Position numbers and translations under genes: made by a program. Positions 42,049-50,291 of a stretch of 64,000 nt of DNA are shown piece by piece. Under the pieces are notes generated by a model that made no database searches, was not told where the DNA came from, and saw only the letters and a list, made by a program, of their open reading frames with translations. Source of the DNA: Polyangium mundeleinium. Its GTDB lineage: Bacteria; Myxococcota_A; Polyangia; Polyangiales; Polyangiaceae. Numbering within the stretch: the first letter of the stretch is position 1; each line of letters starts with the position of its first letter. The stretch is from positions 682,001 to 746,000 of the forward strand of contig NZ_JAQNDO010000001.1 of NCBI RefSeq assembly GCF_028369105.1, given 5' to 3'.

Positions 42049-43178
42049 CGCCGCATCCTTTCCACGAGCCATCCCACGAGCTTGCTCGGCGTCGTGGCCG
42101 CCACGTGCGCGCCTGCGTCCGCGACCGCCTGCGCGACGCCGTGGTCGTAGGCGCCGCACACCTGATCGTCGAGCGAGGCCGCCCCGAACACCGTGACCCC
42201 CTCGCCGACGAGCGCGGTCACTTCACGGACGAGTTTGTCCGCGTGATCCTCGAAATCGGTGATCCAGAGCAGCACCGTCCGGTGCGGCACGTCCACGAGC
42301 TCCGCCGCGTATTGCAGCGCCTTCGCCCCGTCCGTGCCCCCGCCGAGTTGCACGCGCATGAGGAGCTCGACGGGGTCGTCCACGTATTGCGTCAGATCGA
42401 CGACCTCCGTGTCGTACACGACGAGGTGCGAGCGCGTGGACGGGAGCTTCCACAGGATCGACGCGACCACGGCCGCGTGAATGATGTTGCGCGCCATGGA
42501 GCCGGATTGGTCGACGAGCACGATGACCTGGTAGCGCGGCCCGAAGCGCCGGACGCGGGCGAAGAACTCCGGGCGCTCGATCACGAGCCGGCGTTTGTCC
42601 GGGTCCCAGTGCTGGAGGTTTCTCCGGATGGTCCGGAGCGCGTCGAGGTTCCGCGCCACGCGGAAGCGCGAGCGCCGGTGCCGGAACGGCGTCGCGCCGA
42701 GCCGATGCTCGATTTCGTCGCAGAGGCGTTTCTTCAGATCCTCCACGACTTTGTTCACGATCGCGCGCGCGGCGTCGAGCACGTGGGAATCCATGCGCGA
42801 TTTGCTGCGCAGGATCGCCTCGACGAGCGAGAGCGAAGGCGTGACGTTTTCGAGCGCCTCTTTCCGCGTGACCACGTCGAGGATGCCATAGCGGTGCAGC
42901 GCGTCCGATTCGAGGCGCTCGATGGCCTCTTTCGGAAAGAGCTCGTGGATCTTGTTGATCCATTCCGGCACGTCGAGCGGGTGCTCGGGCCCGCTGCCCG
43001 GGCCGCCGCGTGCAATCGAGCGGCTCGCCTCGCCGTCGGCCTCGCGATCGTAAAGCCAGGCGAGGGCGCGTTCGAGGTCCCCGGCATTGCCTGCTCCGGC
43101 GTCCGTGGCTCCGAGCCCGTCATTGCCGGCGGGTCCGAGGATCAGCCGCCACCGCGTCTCCGCGTCGTAGGTGCTCAT
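42045..43178 (-). CDS. VWA-domain protein (YehP-like)
   Basis: 377 residues from ATG 43178, which overlaps the upstream DUF5682 stop (ATGA). The C-terminal von Willebrand factor A domain has a full MIDAS start (D223-x-S225-x-S227 in VDQSGSM), a conserved GGGTDGAKAL segment carrying the MIDAS Thr, and ITDFEDH. The N-terminal 200 residues are helical and charged, as in VWA proteins that partner MoxR ATPases (KxxRLVIERPEFFARVRRFG precedes the domain). With the upstream MoxR gene it should form a metal-dependent AAA+/VWA chaperone pair. It corresponds to YehP in E. coli. Confidence 0.9.
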   Translation of the reverse strand: MSTYDAETRWRLILGPAGNDGLGATDAGAGNAGDLERALAWLYDREADGEASRSIARGGPGSGPEHPLDVPEWINKIHELFPKEAIERLESDALHRYGILDVVTRKEALENVTPSLSLVEAILRSKSRMDSHVLDAARAIVNKVVEDLKKRLCDEIEHRLGATPFRHRRSRFRVARNLDALRTIRRNLQHWDPDKRRLVIERPEFFARVRRFGPRYQVIVLVDQSGSMARNIIHAAVVASILWKLPSTRSHLVVYDTEVVDLTQYVDDPVELLMRVQLGGGTDGAKALQYAAELVDVPHRTVLLWITDFEDHADKLVREVTALVGEGVTVFGAASLDDQVCGAYDHGVAQAVADAGAHVAATTPSKLVGWLVERMRR

Positions 43179-45415
43179 TCGAGCACCCCGAGCGCGCGGC
43201 CCCACGAGAGCACCCGCGCGTCGAGCGCGAGGCCGGCTTGCAAGACGTTTGCGGGGACGTCCCCGATCCAGGACGCATTCGCCCGTTTGCCCCAGCGCGT
43301 GGCGAGGAGCGCGCCGAACCGCGCGCGCTCGGCCGGCGGAAACCACGAAAAAGCGAGGCGCAATGCGGGGAGCGCGATGAGGAATGCGTCGTCGTCGAGC
43401 TTGCCGAGGGCCGCATCGACCGCGCCGACGAGCTGTTCGTCACGTAGCGCAGGCCCACGCGCCAGGGCAAACAGGCCCGCGAGGTAATCGCCGAGCCGCC
43501 CTTCCGAGGAGGCGAAGAGCGCGCCGTCGATGGCCGAATCCACGGGCGCGGCTTCGGTGTCGAGGAACCAGATCGCGCCGAGCGCGGCGCCCCGCAGCAT
43601 CGCGGGCGCGGCCCGGTCCGTGACCCTGCGCGCGAGCACGGCGCGGGTATCGTCCGGATCGAGGCCGAGCGCCTCGCCATGGCGCAAAAGCTCGGCGAGC
43701 GAGCGCATCGCGGTGAGATCGGCCGGGAGCAGATCCGTCCCCTGAATGCCGGCGAGCAGCGACAACGACCGCTCGCCGGCCGCGCGCAGCACCGGCGCGA
43801 AGATCGGCGCGCCGACGACCTCCAGCCATTCGCCGTGACGCCACAGGCCGAGGAGTTTTTCGATGGCCGGTCCGAGCGCGCCAAACGAGGGCGTGGTGGC
43901 CACCGCATTCGCCACGAGATCGAGGATCTCGCCGGCGAGCTTCGTGAGCCCCACGAATGCCGCGTCCCCGAGCGCGTCCACGCGCGCGGCGAGCGAATCG
44001 GCCGCGAGCAAGCGGTGCGAGAGGAGCAAGGAGACCGCGCCTTCGAGTGTCGAGCCCCAGCGTGAGGCCTCGATGATGGCCGGATCCTGATCGTGCCGCC
44101 AGACGAGCTTGAATGCCTCGGCCATGCGCGCGTCCGTGCCCCACGCCGGCCCATGCACCCGGACGAACCCCGGGATTTCGAGCAATCGCAATCGATGCAG
44201 GACCCGCAATCGCTCGCGCTCCCCCTCGATACGCCAATCGAGCGAGACCGTCTGCGGGTTTCTCGGCGGCGACAGCCCGAGGCGGGAGAGCGTGTCGTGC
44301 ACGTCGCGGAGGAGCGGCGGTCGCTCCGTCCCCGCGGACAAACGGCCCACCCGATCGCCCGTGAATGTGCGGAGGAGCGTCGCCAGTGTCGGGTGCAGAT
44401 CGCCCGTCACGATGCCACGCCGCGACCAGGGCGGCGGGCCGGGGAGCGGCTCGCGGAGGAGGGCGGAGAGCAGCCCGTCGAGCACGTCCACGCGCTTCGG
44501 CGTCTCGTGCCCGCGCAGCGCCGCGAGCGCGCCGATGGTCGTGCGAACCGCGATATGGTCGGCGACCGTGGGCCGTTGCGTGTTCTTGCGCAAGGCTTCC
44601 AGGCTGCGATCGAGCATCGCCTCCGCCACGCCCGCGCCGAGCTTCCATTCGAGCTCCCACCACATCGGCGAGGGCATTCCGGCCTGGTAGCCGGCGAAGT
44701 TATCCATGCGGGCATAGGTCCAGGGTACGAGGTGGCTCTGGCCGCCGAGCGGGGGCGCCGGGGGAACGGGCTCGGGGCCGCCGGGCGTGATGTCGACGAG
44801 CGCGGGCGCATGATATCCGCCGCACACGAGCACGACGTCGCCGCGCGTGAGCGCCCACGACGCATGATCCCGCATGAAGGCCTCGCGGGGGCCGTCCCGC
44901 TCCCCCGCCTCCGTATCGCCGCGGATCTGCTGGAAGTAGGCTTCGAGCGCGGGTTCGAGCTCGTCCGGGGAGCGGCCCTCGAAGAGGTGATCCCACAAGG
45001 CGTCGAGGTCCGAGGTGCCCGTGCGGCGGCAAAGCGCTTCGAGCGCTCGTTCGTAGCGATCGTCCTCGTCGCGATACCGATTCTCCACGCCGACGAACGC
45101 CTTGCTCCACGAGGGCAAATCGCAGAACCGCACGGTTTTCCCGTGCTCGAAGGCCCAGCGGAGCGCGACCCACTCCGGGGAAAACGCGCAGAACGGCGTG
45201 AAGGACGAGACCGGGCCGTCCTCGGTCAGGTAATGCGTGAAGATCGCGATCGGCGGCGCGTGGTCGAGCGCGAGCTCCGCCATTTTGACGTTCCAGTCGG
45301 ACGGGCCCTCGATGAGCAGCACGGCCGGGTCGACGCGCGCGAGCACGGCCGCGACGAGCCGCGCGCACGCGGGGCTGTGGTGCCGTACGCCGACGACGTG
45401 GAGCTTTCCAGACAC
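43175..45415 (-). CDS. DUF5682 family protein (YehM-like)
   Basis: 746 residues from GTG 45415, four bases after the MoxR stop. The N-terminus (HVVGVRHHSPACARLV, then LIEGPSDWN, then FTPFCAFSPEWVALRWA) is the distinctive start of DUF5682, with conserved His/Glu that resemble TraB/PrgY-like or EreA/ChaN-like folds; HHSPAC and CGGYHAP could form a metal or active site. The rest is a helical repeat-like domain. The biochemical role is unknown. The family is nearly always found with MoxR, VWA and SWIM genes, as here, and corresponds to YehM in E. coli. Confidence 0.83.
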   Translation of the reverse strand: MSGKLHVVGVRHHSPACARLVAAVLARVDPAVLLIEGPSDWNVKMAELALDHAPPIAIFTHYLTEDGPVSSFTPFCAFSPEWVALRWAFEHGKTVRFCDLPSWSKAFVGVENRYRDEDDRYERALEALCRRTGTSDLDALWDHLFEGRSPDELEPALEAYFQQIRGDTEAGERDGPREAFMRDHASWALTRGDVVLVCGGYHAPALVDITPGGPEPVPPAPPLGGQSHLVPWTYARMDNFAGYQAGMPSPMWWELEWKLGAGVAEAMLDRSLEALRKNTQRPTVADHIAVRTTIGALAALRGHETPKRVDVLDGLLSALLREPLPGPPPWSRRGIVTGDLHPTLATLLRTFTGDRVGRLSAGTERPPLLRDVHDTLSRLGLSPPRNPQTVSLDWRIEGERERLRVLHRLRLLEIPGFVRVHGPAWGTDARMAEAFKLVWRHDQDPAIIEASRWGSTLEGAVSLLLSHRLLAADSLAARVDALGDAAFVGLTKLAGEILDLVANAVATTPSFGALGPAIEKLLGLWRHGEWLEVVGAPIFAPVLRAAGERSLSLLAGIQGTDLLPADLTAMRSLAELLRHGEALGLDPDDTRAVLARRVTDRAAPAMLRGAALGAIWFLDTEAAPVDSAIDGALFASSEGRLGDYLAGLFALARGPALRDEQLVGAVDAALGKLDDDAFLIALPALRLAFSWFPPAERARFGALLATRWGKRANASWIGDVPANVLQAGLALDARVLSWGRALGVLE

Positions 45416-45419
45416 GGGC

Positions 45420-46505
45420 TTAGAGCCTCGACCGCGCCGCGTGCAGCGCGACCCAATGCGGCGCCTTGCGTTTGCTCACCACGGTCTCGAGATATCGCCG
45501 CAGCTTCTCCAGGTCCTCGGCATTGTCCTTCACCGCGGCACCCGCGAGGCAATCGATGACGTCGCCCGGGTGCGCGGCGCCGTCGCCGAGGAACGCTGCC
45601 CGGACGCCGACGGCATGCGCGACGGAGACCGCTTCGGCCGTGGAAAGGACGGTCGAGAGCCGCTCGACGGGCTGGCCGTCGCCGGAGACGCCCGTGCGCA
45701 GCTCGCGGAACGTGGTGACGAGGACCTCGAGCACCGGCTCGGGCAAGGTCATTTTCACGCCCGAGGCGTCGAGCAGGCGCGCGGATTCGCGGCGGACGAG
45801 CTCGATCTCGGCCGCGAGATCGCCGATCGGGAAGAGGGTTTCGAAGTTGAAGCGGCGCTTGAGCGCAGCGCTCATTTCATTGACACCGCGGTCGCGGGTG
45901 TTCGCCGTGGCGATGATGTTGAAGCCCTCCCGCGCGAAGACCACGCCTTGCTCGCCAAGCTCGGGAATCGTGAGGACACGATCCGAGAGGATCGAGAGCA
46001 GCCCGTCTTGCACCTCGGCCGGGCACCGCGTGATTTCCTCGAATCGCACGACCTTGCCGTCGCGCATGCCCGTGAGCACGGGGCCGGGCACGAGCGCGCG
46101 CTCGTCCGGGCCCTCGGCGAGGAGCAAAGCGTAGTTCCACGAATGCTTGATCTGGTCCTCGCTCGTCGCCGCGCTGCCTTGCACCGTGAGCGTCGACTGC
46201 CCGGAGATCGCCGCGGCGAGGAGCTCCGAGAGCCAGCTCTTCGCCGTGCCCGGCTCGCCGATGAGCAAGAGCCCGCGCGAGGTCGCGAGCGAGACCATGG
46301 CCCGATCGATCACCGCGGAATGGCCGACGAATTTCGGCTTGATGTCGCGCGCCGGATCGCCGAGCACGAACGCCCGCACCGCCCGCGGCGAGAGCTTCCA
46401 CCCGGGCGGGCGCGGGCCCGTGTCCTCCGCGGCGAGCCGCGCGAGCTCGTCCTTGAAATGCAGCTCCGCCGGGGCGCGCTGCAAACCTGCCTGCTTCTTC
46501 TTCAC
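45420..46505 (-). CDS. MoxR-type AAA+ ATPase (YehL-like)
   Basis: 361 residues from GTG 46505, whose GTGA overlaps the stop of the upstream WGR-DUF4132 gene. Walker A is GEPGTAKS at 83-90; Walker B is VVRFEEI with ARCP-type substitution TRCP after it; sensor 1 is ATANTRDRG; a C-terminal lid follows. MoxR ATPases work as hexameric chaperones that remodel or load metal into partners, usually together with a VWA protein, which is encoded two genes on. The order and content match yehL. No membrane segment is seen, so the machine should be cytoplasmic. Confidence 0.92.
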   Translation of the reverse strand: MKKKQAGLQRAPAELHFKDELARLAAEDTGPRPPGWKLSPRAVRAFVLGDPARDIKPKFVGHSAVIDRAMVSLATSRGLLLIGEPGTAKSWLSELLAAAISGQSTLTVQGSAATSEDQIKHSWNYALLLAEGPDERALVPGPVLTGMRDGKVVRFEEITRCPAEVQDGLLSILSDRVLTIPELGEQGVVFAREGFNIIATANTRDRGVNEMSAALKRRFNFETLFPIGDLAAEIELVRRESARLLDASGVKMTLPEPVLEVLVTTFRELRTGVSGDGQPVERLSTVLSTAEAVSVAHAVGVRAAFLGDGAAHPGDVIDCLAGAAVKDNAEDLEKLRRYLETVVSKRKAPHWVALHAARSRL

Positions 46506-49500
46506 GAGGCGCTCCCGAGCTGCACGAGGTCCCGCACGAGCTCCGAGAACACCACGGGCGAGAGCGCGCCGAGCGTTTCCCCCTCGCGGTCTTTCCCGAC
46601 GTACACCTCTCCGATCTCCTGCTTCGGCTCCGTAAATTGCATGTCGGCGGATATGCCGGTGCGGAGGGAGAGCGTCGCCGTCGCGCCGCCGGGCAGGGGC
46701 TTGTACATGTCCCAGATCCAGCCAGCGTCCTGGGGCTCGCCCTTGCGCCAGCCGCGCTCGACGAGGCCGAGGAGCTTGCCCACGGGGACGAATTGCCCCG
46801 CGCGGCGCTTGATGCTGCTGTCGTTCGCCTCCACGTTCGTCGGGGCATACGTGTCGCGGCCGATCTGCGGGAAGGGCTGGACGATGCCGTAATCGCCGAG
46901 GATCTGGCCGAACGCTGCGCGCGTCGCGTCCGGGAGCGCGAGCGGGTGGACGATTCCGACGAGCGCGCCGTCGGGCAAATCGAACGCCGCGTCGTCGGCG
47001 TCGGCGAGCGAGCTGTCCTCCGCGACGCGGAAGGCGCGCAGGTATTTCCCGTCCTCGGCATAGACGCCCCAGATGAGCCGCCGCACGAGGTGCACGAGAA
47101 GCGCGTGTTCGAGGAAGAGGGCGCGGAACGAATTCACTTCCCAGCGCCGCTCCGAACACATCGCGAGTTCGAGCCGCGTGATCTGGTTCTGCGCGATCGC
47201 CTTGACGTCCTTCTTGAGCGTCTTCCAGGTCGTGTCCGCCTCTTTCGCCTTCGCGGCGTCGTCCGATTTGTTCGGCTTCGGCAGGTCCGAGAGGTTTTTT
47301 CCGGACCCATCCACGACGAACGGCTTCAAGGCCTCGTCGAACCCGACGCGGAACTGCCGGGCGCCGAAATCGAGCGTGCGCGAGCCGTCCGCGTCGAGGT
47401 CGAGGTCGGGCACGAGCCTGTCGGCGAGCTCGTCGGCGGAGAGGCCGCGGTTCTGCGCGACCGCGTCCATTTTCTCGCGCGCCTTTTCCTGCAGGCCCTT
47501 GAACTTCACCTTCTGCGCGATGCCATTGAGGTGCATCAACGCGAGGTCGGAGCCGATGCGCGCGAGGATGTCGAGGCCCGAGACGGCGCGGGCCTGGAGG
47601 TTTTCCCCGGGCCAGGCGCGAATGAGCGGCGTGAGCTTGCGCGCGACGTTGTCGCCGCCGAGCAAGGCGAGCTGCTGAAAGCCCCACGCCTCCTTGGCAG
47701 GTCCGCCGGCGCGTTGCCATTCATTGAAGAGCGCCCAGGAGAACTCCTCCAGCGAGGCCGGATCACAGGCGGTGAGCACGTCCTCGAGGCCGGCGTACAC
47801 AGTTTCGGGCGTGGAGATCGCCAGCATGAGGAAGAGGGCCTCGACGGCGGCGCGCGGCAAGGCCTTGGTCCGGCCGACGAGGAGGGGCGCTGGCAGGGCC
47901 TCGGGCTTGGCCCAATCGCCGAGCTTCGGCAGCTTCGCGGGGAACCGGTCGCGCGGGTCTGTGGAGAGGACGGCCTTCACGGCGGCCTCGACCTCGGAGC
48001 CATAGGATTCGGCGACCTCGCGGACGATCTCGCCGTGGCCCTTCGCGACCAGGAATCGCACCGCTTCCTCCGCGCGCTCGCGTGCCTGGGATTGAGGTCC
48101 GACGGCCGCGGGGATGAGGCCGACGGCCGCGGCCTTCGGGAACCTCAAGAACCACCGCTCCGCGGATTTGCGCGAGGATTTCAGCGAGCGCGCGTGGGCA
48201 AAAAAGGGCGCGAGCCGCGGGGACTCGACGACGTCCGCGAGGGCGCCCGCGAAATGCGCGGCATTGGCGGAGGCAATGCGGGGATACCCGCCGATCGCGT
48301 CTTCGCCGAGGACCACGAGCGGGACGAGCAGGCAGTAGCCGCCGTCCCACGCATTCGAGGGCCACTCCGCGAAGGCTCGTTTCACGTCCGCGTCCGAGAG
48401 CTCGTTCAGCTTCGCCGAGACGTATTTGCCGTACCAGCGTTTGCCCACGTCCTCGGAGGCATCCTCGAAGGACGTCTTCGTGGTTTTTCGCGTCTGCTCA
48501 CGGTCCGCTTTCGCCTGCGAGAGGACCCTGTACGTGTCGTGCAGCGCCTCGGGGTAAGGCTGCGTCACGACACGCACGACGATGGGCAGCATGGTGGACC
48601 ATCGGCCCGAGAGCCAAGGTGGATCCACGAGGATGCGGGGCAATTCGGCCGGGGAGGCCTCGGGCCGCGGGGCCATCTTTTCGCGGAGCTTCTGCAAGGC
48701 CGTGCGCGCGGCGGGGCGAAGGTCGAGTTTGTCGGCGAGGCCCGGGTGCGCGCGGTCGATCCCGAGGAACACGGGCGCGGCCCGGTCCCCGAGCGCCGAG
48801 GCCGCGGCGATCGCGTCGGCGAGCGAGGGGACGGCGAGCGCAGGGTTTTTCGCGAGCCACGCCTCGGCGACCTGGGCGATTTCGCGCTTCTGCGCGAGCT
48901 GCGAGACCATGAGCGAGGCGGTCTCGGGCCCGCGGACGTACCCTGCGACGTTCAGGCCCTCGACGATGATGCCCGCGTAATCGGCGCTGTCGCAATGGAG
49001 CCGGCACACCGGGACCACGTCCGCGCCGCAGAGGTCGAAGAGCGTCCAGAGATATCCGCCCAGGCATCCGCCGGAGAACGACATCCCGACGGCCTTTTTC
49101 GCGAGCTTGACGAGCATGGGGCGCGAGTACGCGAAATGGAACTCCGGCTTCATGCCGTCCTTGTCCCACGAGGGCCGGACGTACCCCTCGATGTGCCCGT
49201 CGCACGCGAGCCAGTCTTCGCCGAGCGCGTCCGCGAGCGGCGTGTGGTCGGGGATCAACGAGAGCGCGAGGCGCTTTTGCCAGTACGAGAGCGTGGGCCA
49301 GCGCGTCGTCACGGCCGCGACGAGGGCGGCGTACGTGTCGTCGGAGAGGTTTTGCGTGTAATACGCGAACTTCGAGAGGCCGTTCGAATCGAGCTCGTAG
49401 CGCCCCGAGGTCTCCGGATACAGGCGGAACCCGCTGAACTCCGTCGCCTCCTTGTTGCGGATCTGATACGGGTAGGGCTCGATCCGGACGCGCACCATCG

Positions 49501-50245
49501 CGATGGTCGCGTCGATGAGCCACCCCGGGCCGTCCTTCGCGATCGAGGGGTCGGCGAGCGCGCGGAGGAGGGGATACGCGGGCGTGCCGGAAGGCACGTC
49601 GAGCAATGCGTCGAGCATGGCGGCGGCGAGTGGCGAGACGGGCGTCGGGCCCTTGCCTTCGAGCCAGGCGCGCACCTCGCGAAGGGCCGGCGCGAGCTCG
49701 GCAGGGATCGTCATCTGATCCCAAGGGCAATGAGGCGCCCAGGCGGCCCACGCCGTCCGCACGGCCTGCCACGGATCGGCCGCGAGCTCCTCGGCCGTCG
49801 GTCGGAGGACCCCTTTGCGATGGGGCACGTGCAAATTCGGACGAATGTCCTCGAGTCGAGGGGCGTCGATGATGACGGGCGCCGCGGGCAGAGGCGCCTG
49901 CGGGGGTTCGTCCGCGGAGGCCTGCGGGGCGCTCGCCGCTTTCGGGGCCGGGGCAGGCGTCGCGCTCGGCGCGGCGGGAGCGGCGGCGGCCACAGCGGCT
50001 TTTTTGGGGGCCGGGGCCGGCGCCGCCGATGCGTCCGGGGCCGCGACCTCGACGTAGCCCTTTTTGGTCTTCTCGGCGACGAGCTTGTCGTGCTCGGCCT
50101 GGGCCTTCGAATCGCTCGGAAAATCCTTGACCTGGCTTTGACCGGCGGTGCCGATCTTGCCCCACTGGATCGAGAGCTGCGAGCCATCTCGCTCGATCTG
50201 CCAGAACTTCTTCGAGGACCCATCGACGAACTCGAACCGACGCAT
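46502..50245 (-). CDS. WGR domain plus DUF4132 protein (YehI/MolR-like)
   Basis: 1,247 residues from ATG 50245; the frame is open further upstream but the WGR domain starts here (MRRFEFVDGSSKKFWQIERD, then IQWGKIGTAGQS). WGR domains bind nucleic acid ends in PARPs. An Ala/Pro-rich linker (about residues 75-140) leads to a roughly 1,100-residue helical body ending in DUF4132 (LELAMCSERRWEVNSFRALF, LIWGVYAEDG, WIWDMYKPLPGG). E. coli YehI has this same pairing and lies beside the yehL-yehQ genes. First gene of the five-gene minus-strand run. Function unknown; a sensor of damaged nucleic acid is a reasonable guess. Confidence 0.88.
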   Translation of the reverse strand: MRRFEFVDGSSKKFWQIERDGSQLSIQWGKIGTAGQSQVKDFPSDSKAQAEHDKLVAEKTKKGYVEVAAPDASAAPAPAPKKAAVAAAAPAAPSATPAPAPKAASAPQASADEPPQAPLPAAPVIIDAPRLEDIRPNLHVPHRKGVLRPTAEELAADPWQAVRTAWAAWAPHCPWDQMTIPAELAPALREVRAWLEGKGPTPVSPLAAAMLDALLDVPSGTPAYPLLRALADPSIAKDGPGWLIDATIAMVRVRIEPYPYQIRNKEATEFSGFRLYPETSGRYELDSNGLSKFAYYTQNLSDDTYAALVAAVTTRWPTLSYWQKRLALSLIPDHTPLADALGEDWLACDGHIEGYVRPSWDKDGMKPEFHFAYSRPMLVKLAKKAVGMSFSGGCLGGYLWTLFDLCGADVVPVCRLHCDSADYAGIIVEGLNVAGYVRGPETASLMVSQLAQKREIAQVAEAWLAKNPALAVPSLADAIAAASALGDRAAPVFLGIDRAHPGLADKLDLRPAARTALQKLREKMAPRPEASPAELPRILVDPPWLSGRWSTMLPIVVRVVTQPYPEALHDTYRVLSQAKADREQTRKTTKTSFEDASEDVGKRWYGKYVSAKLNELSDADVKRAFAEWPSNAWDGGYCLLVPLVVLGEDAIGGYPRIASANAAHFAGALADVVESPRLAPFFAHARSLKSSRKSAERWFLRFPKAAAVGLIPAAVGPQSQARERAEEAVRFLVAKGHGEIVREVAESYGSEVEAAVKAVLSTDPRDRFPAKLPKLGDWAKPEALPAPLLVGRTKALPRAAVEALFLMLAISTPETVYAGLEDVLTACDPASLEEFSWALFNEWQRAGGPAKEAWGFQQLALLGGDNVARKLTPLIRAWPGENLQARAVSGLDILARIGSDLALMHLNGIAQKVKFKGLQEKAREKMDAVAQNRGLSADELADRLVPDLDLDADGSRTLDFGARQFRVGFDEALKPFVVDGSGKNLSDLPKPNKSDDAAKAKEADTTWKTLKKDVKAIAQNQITRLELAMCSERRWEVNSFRALFLEHALLVHLVRRLIWGVYAEDGKYLRAFRVAEDSSLADADDAAFDLPDGALVGIVHPLALPDATRAAFGQILGDYGIVQPFPQIGRDTYAPTNVEANDSSIKRRAGQFVPVGKLLGLVERGWRKGEPQDAGWIWDMYKPLPGGATATLSLRTGISADMQFTEPKQEIGEVYVGKDREGETLGALSPVVFSELVRDLVQLGSAS

Positions 50246-50291
50246 GGCGCGGGAGGCTACCACGCGCCCGGCGAGCGATGGTAGAACCTCC
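50246..50291. promoter_or_regulatory. 46-bp divergent promoter region with a dyad
   Basis: The WGR-DUF4132 operon and the CHAT gene start only 46 bases apart on opposite strands. The gap holds GGCGCG (50246-50251) and CGCGCC (50263-50268), a 6-base dyad with an 11-base spacer, and TAGAAC just before the CHAT ATG. Any regulator bound here would control both sides. Confidence 0.4.

Noticed and set aside
46637-50284. 1,215-codon plus-strand frame.
   Set aside because: Antisense to the WGR-DUF4132 gene, which has recognisable domains and operon coupling; the plus frame is Arg/Glu/Val-rich noise.
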